Assembly: GCA_012515445.1 (NCBI GenBank) | Contig: JAAYYI010000004.1 | Coordinates: 21,363 to 85,362, forward strand | Source: Candidatus Bathyarchaeota archaeon | GTDB taxonomy: Archaea; Thermoproteota; Bathyarchaeia; Bathyarchaeales; Bathycorpusculaceae | Direction: 5' to 3' | DNA length: 64,000 nucleotides | Part shown: positions 32,546 to 40,455 of the stretch, one piece after another | Position numbering within the stretch: the first letter of the stretch is position 1 | Layout of the letters: each line of letters starts with the position of its first letter | Notes under the pieces: generated by a model | Database searches by the model: none | What the model was told of the DNA's origin: nothing | The model's input: the letters and a program-made list of their open reading frames with translations, nothing else | Position numbers and translations under genes: made by a program

Positions 32546-32893
32546 TTAATGGATGGTTGCCCCGATAATCATCCCTATAAATGAGGTAATGATCCCCAGA
32601 TAGGCTGAAGATTGCTTGCCAATCTGCTTGTCAATGTGCCACGAAAGGCCAGTTATAACCAAGCCGCCAACAAAACCCAGCGGAAACACTAGTCTACCAT
32701 TCACTTTAAACCATAAAAATGACACCAGAAACGCCATAATTATCCAGACGTAAGTGTGGGTGTTAATTTTCCGTTCGTGTATAGCTACCGGAGTGGGTGA
32801 ACTCTGGCTTGGAAGATAGTTGCCGCAGTTAGAGCAGAAAAGTTGCCCAGATGGTGCTGCTGTTCCGCATTTAGGGCAAATCACAGTTGACAT
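32546..32893 (-). CDS. Zinc-ribbon membrane protein
   Basis: A 115-residue protein. The N-terminus is a compact zinc ribbon, 'ICPKCGTAAPSGQLFCSNCG', followed by a Ser/Pro linker and three predicted helices (residues about 47-65, 68-84, 95-113). This layout is common for archaeal small membrane proteins of unknown role. Single gene; no operon partner. Confidence 0.75.
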   Translation of the reverse strand: MSTVICPKCGTAAPSGQLFCSNCGNYLPSQSSPTPVAIHERKINTHTYVWIIMAFLVSFLWFKVNGRLVFPLGFVGGLVITGLSWHIDKQIGKQSSAYLGIITSFIGMIIGATIH

Positions 32894-33003
32894 AGCTATT
32901 CGTTTGTCAATTATTACTTTAATGGATAAAACTTGTGCATATCAAGGGGAGAAATCAAGTGGGCCCTAAAAATAGGATCCCTTAAAAGGAGCTTGACTGT
33001 AAT

Positions 33004-33360
33004 TTAGCCGATTTTTGCGCCTTCAGCTACATCCTTCTCTGGCTGAAGCACAGACACAACACCCGCTGCGTCCTCAGCCGCTAAAACCATAGCCTGAGAC
33101 TCCGAACCCGCAATCATCCTTCGCCGAAGGTTAAGCAGAAAAACGAATTTCTTGCCAACTACCTCTTCGGGCTTATAGTACTTCTGCAATCCTGCAATGC
33201 ACTGGCGCTTCTCTGTGCCAAAGTCAACCTGCATTTTCAGAAGCTTCTTGGATTGGGGAACCGCTTCCGCCTCAACGACTTTTCCGACTCTTATGTCGAG
33301 TTTTTCAAAGTACTCAAAGGATATCTCTTCTACTGTTGTCGGCTTGGTTTCTTCTGCCAT
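33004..33360 (-). CDS. tRNA-binding OB-domain protein (MetRS beta/CsaA type)
   Basis: A 118-residue protein with the 'EMAP-II-like' OB fold: 'FEYFEKLDIRVGKVVEAEAV', 'KKLLKMQVDFGTEKRQCIAG', 'VGKKFVFLLNLRRRMIAGSE' and 'SQAMVLAA'. Stand-alone versions bind tRNA and may assist methionyl-tRNA synthetase. I start it at the ATG reading MAEETKP; 23 upstream in-frame residues run into a C-rich element and are not protein-like. Confidence 0.85.
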   Translation of the reverse strand: MAEETKPTTVEEISFEYFEKLDIRVGKVVEAEAVPQSKKLLKMQVDFGTEKRQCIAGLQKYYKPEEVVGKKFVFLLNLRRRMIAGSESQAMVLAAEDAAGVVSVLQPEKDVAEGAKIG

Positions 33361-33422
33361 GCTGTTCACGCTTAAGCGTAGGTATCTGCCTCTCTGGATA
33401 TTTACTTTTTCGCCAAAAGGCG

Positions 33423-33468
33423 TGACCACCTACCTATCTCAGTGGTACCTACCTCTCCCTACCTAACC
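33423..33468 (+). repeat. C-rich element, copy J (no TATA core)
   Basis: Reads GACCACCTACCTATCTCAG, then GGTACCTACCTCTCCCTACC. It aligns with the first part of copies H and I (ACCTACC, CTCAG, ACCTACC or ACCTCC, CTCCCT), but lacks the TATATAA core. Confidence 0.45.
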
Positions 33469-33481
33469 AAAATCGGTACCC

Positions 33482-34144
33482 TCAAAGGTGCCCCTCTGCA
33501 AGTTTACTTTTGGTTCTGGCGGCTAGGTTGTGGGCTTGGAGGGTTGGCTCCGGTACTCGGCTTCGGCTGCATTGGTGCACGATTTCGACGGCGGTTTCCA
33601 GTGATACCATGTTGCCGACGCTCACATAAACAGGCTTAGAATGTTCCTTAATGGTTACGGCTTCACCGATTGCTTCACCCTTATCTAACAGCAAGGTTCT
33701 GCCATCAACCTCTGTGGGTTCGCCGATTAGCCTGCTCTTGGCTACTCCAACCGTCGGTTTACACAGCGCCAAGCCAAGATGACATGCGAACCCGCACCTG
33801 TATGGATGAGCCCAGCCCTGTGCATCAACAAAAAACACATCCGGCTGCACCTTTAACCGCCTAATTGCAGCCAAAGCGGGCGGAAGCTCCCTGAAAGACA
33901 GCAAAGTCGGAATATAAGGCACCTTGACTGGGCAAGTGGCAACTGCTGATTCTAAGATTTCAAGTGTACTGTAATCAAGAACCACAGCCGCAGCAATGCC
34001 AAAACCACCTAAATAAGCAACATCGACGCCGCCAACCAATCGAATCTCACTGGGTAGCCTGTTCTGTTTTATGACAAGTTTGGATAAACAAAGTTGTGTA
34101 CGGTGGGCTTTTTTGACAGAAAAGTTTTGAGGTAGCCCCGGCAA
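33482..34144 (-). CDS. nfi: Endonuclease V
   Basis: A 220-residue nuclease that cuts next to deoxyinosine. Family motifs: 'IRLVGGVDVAYLGGFGIAAA' with the first catalytic aspartate, 'VPYIPTLLSFRELPPALAAI' (the substrate-gripping PY-P wedge and conserved Glu), and 'VDAQGWAHPYRCGFACHLGL'. The last block normally reads D-G-x-G-x-x-H-P-R; here the first Gly is Ala and the Arg follows after Tyr, a modest departure. Start is TTG; it follows the translin-like gene with one base between, so they form an operon. Confidence 0.88.
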   Translation of the reverse strand: MPGLPQNFSVKKAHRTQLCLSKLVIKQNRLPSEIRLVGGVDVAYLGGFGIAAAVVLDYSTLEILESAVATCPVKVPYIPTLLSFRELPPALAAIRRLKVQPDVFFVDAQGWAHPYRCGFACHLGLALCKPTVGVAKSRLIGEPTEVDGRTLLLDKGEAIGEAVTIKEHSKPVYVSVGNMVSLETAVEIVHQCSRSRVPEPTLQAHNLAARTKSKLAEGHL

Positions 34145-34145
34145 T

Positions 34146-34814
34146 TTACTTTTTTGCCTTCGCCCGTTTGCGGCTGCCCTTAGCTTCGGCGGTTGGAGGC
34201 GTGAACTTTTTCAGTTCGTCCTCAAGCGATTTACGCCTAACCTCCAGAGTGATATCTCCGCGGGTAGCTTCGATAATTCTGCGTGATGCATCAGATTTAT
34301 GGCGCAGACCAGGCACCAGCATGTACGCCTCGTCCAAAGCTAAGAGTTGGATAAAGATTTCGTCCATGATTTCCAGGCACCGCACGCCTTTCTCTATCTC
34401 GCCATAGCGCAGGCTATCAAGGGCAAGACGCCGGTACTCCCCTATTACGTCTGCTAAGCCCAGTACATAATCCACTGGGGGCACTTTGATTTCTTGAGGA
34501 GTGACGAATCGATCCTCTTTTACCAGTGTTAGGAGTATGTTTGCTTCGGCGTATTCCTGCTGAGCGGCGCTAAGCATGCCTCCCGAGACGATGTCAGGGT
34601 AAGCGTCAGCTTGCTTCTGCAGGCTTGTGATTAACTCTCTGGCGTTTGCAGCCATCTTCTCAGCGTCTTCTATGCGCTTTTGGTGGATTAGCAGAATTGA
34701 CTGTTTGGATAGGCTTGTGGCTTTACGCATATCTTCGTGAGTTGATTCGCGGATTTTGTTATTAGCCATTAATTCGGTTTTGATGTTGCTGATAACTTTT
34801 TCTAGGGAAGACAA
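34146..34814 (-). CDS. Translin-family RNA-binding protein
   Basis: A 222-residue all-helical protein with 'MRKATSLSKQSILLIHQKRI' near the N-terminus, 'QQEYAEANILLTLV' in the middle and 'YVLGLADVIGEYRRLALDSL' with 'LEIMDEIFIQLLAL' towards the end, as in archaeal translin/TRAX homologues. These form rings that bind single-stranded RNA, and some have RNase activity. The C-terminal 25 residues are basic. Start is TTG. It is the first gene of a pair with endonuclease V. Confidence 0.85.
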   Translation of the reverse strand: MSSLEKVISNIKTELMANNKIRESTHEDMRKATSLSKQSILLIHQKRIEDAEKMAANARELITSLQKQADAYPDIVSGGMLSAAQQEYAEANILLTLVKEDRFVTPQEIKVPPVDYVLGLADVIGEYRRLALDSLRYGEIEKGVRCLEIMDEIFIQLLALDEAYMLVPGLRHKSDASRRIIEATRGDITLEVRRKSLEDELKKFTPPTAEAKGSRKRAKAKK

Positions 34815-34873
34815 AATTGCACCAATAAATAGAGTATATGGGTGGCTTATTTAATTTCTCAGAAAAAGAGTGT

Positions 34874-35056
34874 TTACTCTCCGGCTAACTTTTCGATAAC
34901 CAGTTTGCTGTCGCCTAATGCAAAGCTGACTTTAACGAATATAGTGTCGGAGCCTTTAAATGGGAACATGCTGTCTTCCGCTAAATCTTTAGGCAGATAG
35001 ACCAAGTATTTGCCGTCCTTTCTTCTGAATAATCGGCCTTTTCCTTCGCTTACCAT
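34874..35056 (-). CDS. Small conserved archaeal protein (60 aa)
   Basis: A 60-residue protein, 'GRLFRRKDGKYLVYLPKDLA' then 'DSMFPFKGSDTIFVKVSF' and a final 'KLVIEKL'. The pattern suggests a single AbrB/SpoVT-like swapped-hairpin half, common as tiny conserved proteins in TACK archaea. The function is unknown; DNA binding is possible. Single gene. Confidence 0.65.
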   Translation of the reverse strand: MVSEGKGRLFRRKDGKYLVYLPKDLAEDSMFPFKGSDTIFVKVSFALGDSKLVIEKLAGE

Positions 35057-35230
35057 AGCTGTTTACCGCTGTCAATATTGGCTATTAAAAATATTAACGG
35101 CTGAGCGATGATATTTAAGGCTTCACCCAATTTCTTAGCGCCCCTCTTATAAGTGAACTGTTGTAGTGTATGCACTTACAATTTAACCGAAGAAATAACC
35201 ACACGTTAACACACTTGCAACTAAAGCCGC

Positions 35231-36193
35231 TCAATTACTCCCTAACTGAATAGGCTTCTCCAACTTACTTAACAAAACAACCCTGCTCTCCGGCGCCTCA
35301 TTCACAACCCTGTAACCTGTTTCCGCCGCCAGTTTATCCGCGAATTCCCTGACCTCATGATGCATAGGCATACTGTTAAAACCCAACCTTAGACTCGAGA
35401 AGCCAATATGCATGTACGCCTTCGCCTCAATGTAGGTCGGATTGCCTTTCTCTACAAGCTTCGCATATTGACTGACTAATTCCATATTATGACTTTTAAC
35501 CATGGTCATGCGGACCGCAGTTGGGCAACGGAAGCTCTTGAGCATCTCCAGCGTCTCATTTAGCTTTGACCAAGCAGCAGGGAAGTTCGGTCGGCATACT
35601 CTGTTGTAGACCTCTTCGTTAGGCGCGCAAAGCGAAACATAGAGCTGGCTGGGTTCTTGACTTAACCTTGATAACCTAGACGGCAATGTGCCGTTAGTCA
35701 CAAGAAAAGTCGTTAAGCCCTTCTGCCGGAAAAGCTTAATCAAGTCGCCCAATGGTTCGTAGAGTGTAGGTTCCCCAGTTAAGCTGATAGCAACTTGGCT
35801 TGGCCTATGTGCTTCCTGAAATTTTTTCCAATCAGTCTTCTCGTTGCCTTTATACCCTGAAATGATTTTCTCCTGTGCCTTAAAACAGCCCTCAACAATC
35901 TGCTCCGGTGTATCCTTGTTGGGGTTATGCATCTCGTTCCACCTCGCATCCATGTCTCCGCTTTGTGCACGCCAACAGAACAGGCATTGCTGAGTACAGT
36001 AGTAAAGTGACGGCGACATCTGCATGCATCGGTGGCTCTGGATGCCGTAGAACTTCTGCTTATAACAGGGACGATTGTTTACTATGGATTCGTAGAGCCA
36101 TTTGCATCTCTTAACAGCTGAATGAGCACCGATTAAGTGGTATTTCTGCTTTTTTAGGGCAGCTAAAAGCGGGGATGCAGCGGTTTCTTCCAA
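35231..36193 (-). CDS. taw1: 4-demethylwyosine synthase (TYW1/Taw1)
   Basis: A 320-residue radical SAM enzyme that joins pyruvate carbons to N1-methylguanosine-37 of tRNA-Phe to make the tricyclic wyosine core. The cluster motif is 'YYCTQQCLFCWRAQSGDMD'; a second set of cysteines ('CYKQKFYGIQSHRCMQMSP', plus 'KRC') fits the extra cluster of Taw1. 'AISLTGEPTLYEPLG' and 'TFLVTNGTLPSRL' follow. It acts after Trm5 methylation; a Trm5/Taw2-family gene lies about 3 kb away. The start is TTG. Confidence 0.93.
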   Translation of the reverse strand: MEETAASPLLAALKKQKYHLIGAHSAVKRCKWLYESIVNNRPCYKQKFYGIQSHRCMQMSPSLYYCTQQCLFCWRAQSGDMDARWNEMHNPNKDTPEQIVEGCFKAQEKIISGYKGNEKTDWKKFQEAHRPSQVAISLTGEPTLYEPLGDLIKLFRQKGLTTFLVTNGTLPSRLSRLSQEPSQLYVSLCAPNEEVYNRVCRPNFPAAWSKLNETLEMLKSFRCPTAVRMTMVKSHNMELVSQYAKLVEKGNPTYIEAKAYMHIGFSSLRLGFNSMPMHHEVREFADKLAAETGYRVVNEAPESRVVLLSKLEKPIQLGSN

Positions 36194-36344
36194 ATCCTAC
36201 ACCGAATTTTCTGTTAATTTAAGAAAACACTGCCATTTAAGAATCCCTGTGCAGAAGTAATGTTTTGGGATAAAGTATAAATCTTCAGTAGGCTAAACTT
36301 GAGCATCAAGCTATGAAGGCTATCTATTTCGGGAGCAGAGACGT

Positions 36345-38375
36345 TTGAACCATAAAATTGTTGCAGTATCAATCTTATTCGTGTTAGCATTCTCTATCTT
36401 AACTTTACCATTAGCTACGCTGGGTCAAAACAGCATGGGCATAAACATCCTACAGTTAACACCCTCCGATGCTGTAGGCTCCAAAGGTGAAAACGTCAAT
36501 CTTATAGGAACAATCTACACTTCAAACGGCTCCTATCAGGTTTTCATAGGCAAAACCATGGTTGCCCAAGGTAACGCCCAAGGATACTATGTGGAGGCAA
36601 ACTTTACCGTGCCTGAACTCCCGGCCGCATCATATGCACTTATTCTTAGAGACGTAAAAATCAACGTAAACGCCTCAGACACATTCACTGTACAGACAGG
36701 TTACGATGTAACACCCTCCTCAAGCTCAATCCAAGAGGGCGGCAGTGTAACATTAACCGCAGCAGTATACGGTGGCTCCCTCGGAACCAGCTACGGCGCA
36801 ACAGTCACGGTTACTTCCCCCAGCGGCACAACCTACACCGCAACCACCAACTTGGGAACACCCGACGTGAAGGGAACCGCAAGCAAAACACTCACCTTCC
36901 CAAGCAGCGACTTCTCCTCATCCGGTGACACAGCCGCTTCAGGCTCATACAAGCTTAGTTTCAATACAAGCTTGGCGACAAACTCATTTAACGTGAACAT
37001 CCTTGACGAAATCACATACCACCGTGGTCAATCAATGACGATCCGCGCGATCGGCTATACACCTGATTCAGCCGCAACCATAACCATCGCTGGATCCTCA
37101 GGAACCATAGAAACCCTGAGCGTAACAGCCGACTCCAGCGGCGTCATCCAAACAACATGGACGGTCGCATCTAGCACTCCAATAGGTGACTGCTCAGTAA
37201 AGATATCCGGATCAGGCAAATCAACCGAAGACAAACAGACCTTCACGGTTTCAGGGTACTCTGTAACCATAAAAGTCGTTAACCTATCAGGCACAGCAGT
37301 GCCCGGCATAAACGTGGAATCCGTTGACTCAGCCACTGGAACAAAAACTAACCAGACAAGCGACTCCTCAGGCTCAGCAGTTTTCGGTCTTGAAACTGGA
37401 GTTCATAAACTAACCGCTTACTGGAACAGCGTAAAAGTCGGCGAAACAGACATAACCGTTACCGGCGACGGAACATTTACCTTAACATGCCAGCTAAGCG
37501 ACATGAAAATCACTGTAAAAGGTAAAGACGGCACACCGATACCATTCGTTGACTTAGCCATAAGTTACCAAACTCAAGGCGGAAGCGGCTCCTCAACAGG
37601 CCAAACAGGCCCAGCCGGCTCCTACACGCTATCCTCAACTGTTGCTGGCGCAACATACACAATCGCTGCTTCACTCTACGGGCAAATCTTCAACAGCGGA
37701 AACAACACAGCAGTCAGCCAATCAACTGCCACCACGCAGGTAACGATTATCTGTCCCAGCGAAGTCCTTACACTTACCGTAACCGGCTATAACAACCAAG
37801 CTATATCCGGTGCCAAAGTCGAGCTTATCGAAGTCACAAACGGATTATTCTATTCAGCAACTGTCGGCAGCGATGGAGTCGCAAACCTAGAAGCGAACTT
37901 CGGTACATACCGCCTAAAAATCTACAAAGATAACGCCCTGATCAGAGAGACAACACAGGAATTATTTGCTTCAAACCAGAAAACAGTCCGATGCACAATA
38001 TACGGAATCGACCTGTCGGTTAAGGTAGTTGACCTCTTAGGTTCCCCCATCTCGAACGCTCAGGTAACAATCAACGGCGCTCAGCAAACATCCGCATCCA
38101 CTGCAAGCGATGGCAAAGCAACATTCGGCAGCATCATCGGCGGGGACATGCAGATAGTAGCGCAAATTCAGGGTACAAGCGGCGCATCGCAGGCCATTGC
38201 AGTCTACGTTAATGAACCAACAACTGTACAGGTTAAACTGGAAAACTATGTTTCAGTCGGCGGAATGCTAATGCAGGCAAGTACACTCACAACCATAATT
38301 ATAGTGCTGGCCATCGCTGTCATCTTTGCCATAATCGAGGTAGTTAGACGAAAGAAACCGAATCTGCCGCTGTAA
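36345..38375 (+). CDS. Secreted surface protein with Ig-like/CNA-type repeats and C-terminal anchor
   Basis: A 676-residue protein with an N-terminal signal segment ('AVSILFVLAFSILTLPLATL'), a long Thr/Ser/Gly-rich beta region and a C-terminal membrane helix ('TLTTIIIVLAIAVIFAIIEV') followed by RRKKPNLPL. At least four modules of about 80-90 residues can be seen; those starting near 'YSVTIKVVNLSGTAVPGINV', 'MKITVKGKDGTPIPFVDLAI' and 'IDLSVKVVDLLGSPISNAQV' look like carboxypeptidase-regulatory/CNA-B domains. Several N-x-S/T sequons could carry N-glycans. It is probably a structural cell-surface protein. Start is TTG. Confidence 0.8.
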   Translation: MNHKIVAVSILFVLAFSILTLPLATLGQNSMGINILQLTPSDAVGSKGENVNLIGTIYTSNGSYQVFIGKTMVAQGNAQGYYVEANFTVPELPAASYALILRDVKINVNASDTFTVQTGYDVTPSSSSIQEGGSVTLTAAVYGGSLGTSYGATVTVTSPSGTTYTATTNLGTPDVKGTASKTLTFPSSDFSSSGDTAASGSYKLSFNTSLATNSFNVNILDEITYHRGQSMTIRAIGYTPDSAATITIAGSSGTIETLSVTADSSGVIQTTWTVASSTPIGDCSVKISGSGKSTEDKQTFTVSGYSVTIKVVNLSGTAVPGINVESVDSATGTKTNQTSDSSGSAVFGLETGVHKLTAYWNSVKVGETDITVTGDGTFTLTCQLSDMKITVKGKDGTPIPFVDLAISYQTQGGSGSSTGQTGPAGSYTLSSTVAGATYTIAASLYGQIFNSGNNTAVSQSTATTQVTIICPSEVLTLTVTGYNNQAISGAKVELIEVTNGLFYSATVGSDGVANLEANFGTYRLKIYKDNALIRETTQELFASNQKTVRCTIYGIDLSVKVVDLLGSPISNAQVTINGAQQTSASTASDGKATFGSIIGGDMQIVAQIQGTSGASQAIAVYVNEPTTVQVKLENYVSVGGMLMQASTLTTIIIVLAIAVIFAIIEVVRRKKPNLPL

Positions 38376-38492
38376 ACGCGGCTTAACTTTCACTTTACCT
38401 GGAACAAAGTTTATATTGGTTTTTAGGAACAATAAGAAATCTAAGGACTTACACGTAAAAACAAATATTTTGACAACATTGAGGTGTATCTG

Positions 38493-38807
38493 TTGGCTCA
38501 ATCAAAACCTTGTTCTCCAACATGTCAATCCTTTAAATGTGGAAAAAACGCAGCGATTTTCAGGCGCGATTCAGTTTGGTGCAGAGACGGCGAAGAACCC
38601 TGCAGCGTAGCCAAATGCATGTATGCCATGTGCTTTAAACGGCGCCTGTTACCGGGGGCTATTTGCGGCGAAACAGTCAAGCGGAAAACATTCGAACATG
38701 ACCTTGACGGCGACAACTTCTATGAAGACAAAAAGTCTGCTGTGCCACCGGTTAAAATGAAGGGAAAGGCTCTGCGTAAACTCGGAGACGAAGACGACTA
38801 CTACTAA
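38493..38807 (+). CDS. Conserved Cys-rich archaeal protein (104 aa)
   Basis: A 104-residue protein with about nine cysteines in its first 55 residues: 'CSPTCQSFKCGKN', 'WCRDGEEPCSVAKCMYAMC' and later 'GAICGE'. The arrangement suggests two metal sites. The C-terminal part is acidic and ends 'DEDDYY'. I do not recall a function. I start it at TTG reading AQSKPC because GAGGTG lies six bases upstream; an in-frame GTG three codons earlier overlaps that site. It converges on rpoP with a hairpin between the two. Confidence 0.7.
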   Translation: MAQSKPCSPTCQSFKCGKNAAIFRRDSVWCRDGEEPCSVAKCMYAMCFKRRLLPGAICGETVKRKTFEHDLDGDNFYEDKKSAVPPVKMKGKALRKLGDEDDYY

Positions 38808-38830
38808 AGATTTTAGAAAACAAAATTGTG

Positions 38831-38848
38831 CTCGTGCAAACGCACGAG
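38831..38848. terminator. Hairpin between convergent genes
   Basis: A perfect 7-bp stem CTCGTGC with loop AAAC and GCACGAG. It lies between the stop codons of the Cys-rich protein gene and rpoP and could serve as a bidirectional terminator or 3'-end barrier. There is no strong T-run directly after it. Confidence 0.45.
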
Positions 38849-38858
38849 TATCCCAAAC

Positions 38859-39020
38859 TTATTTTGCTTGAATTCTCTTAACAACTGGCGGCTTAACTTT
38901 CTTTAAAATTCTGTATCCACAGATAATGCATTTGGTTTCTCCGCCTCTAAGCTCAAGCTCTTCAGATGGAACTCGTGAGCCGCATCTCATGCATTCGTAA
39001 ACAATTCCTGATTTTTCCAT
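38859..39020 (-). CDS. rpoP: DNA-directed RNA polymerase subunit P (Rpo12)
   Basis: A 53-residue zinc-ribbon subunit. 'VYECMRCGSRVP' and 'GGETKCIICGYRILKKVKPP' give the four-cysteine site and the R-I-L-x-K signature shared with eukaryotic Rpb12, and the tail ends 'KRIQAK'. It sits at the Rpo3/Rpo10/Rpo11 side of polymerase and helps assembly and open-complex formation. Start is ATG. In other archaea rpoP is often next to L37Ae; that gene is not here. Confidence 0.94.
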   Translation of the reverse strand: MEKSGIVYECMRCGSRVPSEELELRGGETKCIICGYRILKKVKPPVVKRIQAK

Positions 39021-39098
39021 TGGAAACGCCTGTTCCCATAAAGAAAAGCATTTTACTTTTAAACATTTCCAATACGTTGCACGATTGAGGATATACAG

Positions 39099-39962
39099 TT
39101 GAGGGAACGCCTTAAAAAGAAGCTTACAAGCACCCTATCACAGGAAGCTCTGGGCAAAGTCGTTAGCTCTTTTGACCTCGTAGGTGACATAGCAATCATA
39201 AAAGCCCCCGCGAACCCGGAGGATGCAGAAGCAATCGCGAAGCAGCTGATGGCGGTTCATAAATGCGTAAAAACGGTACTGGCTCAATCTAGCCCCGTAA
39301 GAGGCGACCACCGCACACGAGAGCTAACGCTTCTGGCGGGCGAAAACAAAACAGTCGCCAAATACAAGGAAGCAGGCTGCATATTCGCGGTTGATGTAGA
39401 AAAATGCTACTTCTCCCCCAGATTAAAACACGAACGGCTACGAATAGCAGGCCTTGTCTCGCCCAACGAAACTGTCGTGAACATGTTCGCCGGCGTCGGC
39501 TGCTTTAGCATAATAATCGCCAAAAGGGTACCTCAAGCCAAGGTTTTCTCAATCGATATAAATCCAGCGGCGTACCGGTTTATGGAGGAGAACATACGCT
39601 TAAACAGGGTTTTCGGCAGAGTCCACCCAATTTTGGGGGATTCGCAGGAGATCGTGCAAACGCAGTTGAGGGGTGTCACCGACCGAGTCTTGATGCTTTT
39701 GCCAGAGAAAGCGCTTGAGTACCTGCCAGCGGCACTATCGGCGCTTAAAAGATCAGGTGGCTGGATACATTACTATGACTTCCAGCACGCCTACGACAAC
39801 GAAGACCCCGTGAAGAAAACCGAGCAGAAGGTCGCCGAGAAACTAGACCGCTTAGGCGCCAAATACTGCTTTACCTGTGGCAGAGTTATCCGCAGCACAG
39901 GCCCCAACTGGTACCAGACAGTGCTAGATATCCAAGTAACTGATTACTCCAGCAAGTCTTAA
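39099..39962 (+). CDS. Trm5/Taw2-family tRNA-G37 methyltransferase or wyosine enzyme
   Basis: A 287-residue protein with a short N-terminal domain ('FDLVGDIAIIKAPANPED', 'QSSPVRGDHRTREL') and a Rossmann domain whose SAM motif is 'TVVNMFAGVGCFSIIIAKRV'. 'KCYFSPRLKHERLRIAGLV' and 'FSIDINPAAYRFMEENIRLN' are typical of archaeal Trm5 and its paralogue Taw2. Trm5 adds the N1-methyl of G37, the substrate of Taw1; Taw2 adds the aminocarboxypropyl group afterwards. I cannot separate the two from the sequence; 'MLLPEKALEYLPAA' replaces the usual catalytic NLP-type motif. Start is TTG. Trm112 follows 36 bp downstream. Confidence 0.85.
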   Translation: MRERLKKKLTSTLSQEALGKVVSSFDLVGDIAIIKAPANPEDAEAIAKQLMAVHKCVKTVLAQSSPVRGDHRTRELTLLAGENKTVAKYKEAGCIFAVDVEKCYFSPRLKHERLRIAGLVSPNETVVNMFAGVGCFSIIIAKRVPQAKVFSIDINPAAYRFMEENIRLNRVFGRVHPILGDSQEIVQTQLRGVTDRVLMLLPEKALEYLPAALSALKRSGGWIHYYDFQHAYDNEDPVKKTEQKVAEKLDRLGAKYCFTCGRVIRSTGPNWYQTVLDIQVTDYSSKS

Positions 39963-39998
39963 TAACACAGGTACTCAACTATTCAACTGGGAACTACT

Positions 39999-40274
39999 AT
40001 GAAACGTAAGTTAATGGAAATCCTCGCCTGTCCAATTGACAAACATCACCCGCTTGAACTATACGTATTCGAAGAGAAAGACGAAATCGTTGAAGGCTTA
40101 ATCGTTTGCCCAAAATGCAACCGCTGGTACCCGATCCGTGAAGAAATCCCAGAGATGCTTCCAGACGAGTTGCGAAAAGAAGCTGAGGACCTGCCGTTCC
40201 TTAAGAAGTGGAAGGATAAGGCACCAGAGAAGACGGTTACTGAAGGCAAGCCGTTTAACCTAAAATCTGAATAA
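39999..40274 (+). CDS. Trm112-family methyltransferase activator
   Basis: A 91-residue zinc protein. 'MEILACPIDKHHPLELYVF' and 'GLIVCPKCNRWYPIREEIPE' match the Trm112 core, with cysteines at the expected places, followed by a helical tail. Trm112 binds and activates several rRNA, tRNA and protein methyltransferases in eukaryotes and archaea. Its place after the tRNA methyltransferase supports a shared role. The R element starts about 45 bp after its stop codon. Confidence 0.85.
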   Translation: MKRKLMEILACPIDKHHPLELYVFEEKDEIVEGLIVCPKCNRWYPIREEIPEMLPDELRKEAEDLPFLKKWKDKAPEKTVTEGKPFNLKSE

Positions 40275-40317
40275 ACTTTCCTTTTTCCTATACCAGTCGA
40301 AGTAGTCTGATTTTTTA

Positions 40318-40442
40318 TTTTAAATTAGAAGAAGAAGGAAGTGCCGCCCTGCTACTTCATCTTCCATAACTTTTTGCAGAAACAACCGTTTTTAGTTCAG
40401 CGTCTGGAATGCGTTGCAGATTGGTTGTGGCGTCTCTACAAG
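40318..40442 (+). repeat. R element copy 2 (125-nt dispersed repeat)
   Basis: See copy 1. This copy gives the best hairpin: GAAGAAGAAG pairs with CTTCATCTTC, leaving one A-A mismatch. It lies between Trm112 (plus) and the Gfo/Idh oxidoreductase (minus), where both genes end, so it cannot be a 5' leader for either. That favours an independent RNA or a repeat over a promoter element. Confidence 0.8.
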
Positions 40443-40455
40443 CAAGAGCAGGCAT

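Noticed and set aside
38861..39020. Possibility that the rpoP-like frame is a random zinc-like match
   Set aside because: Rejected as chance because the full Rpo12 signature, length, start codon and C-terminal tail are all present; it was kept as a gene.
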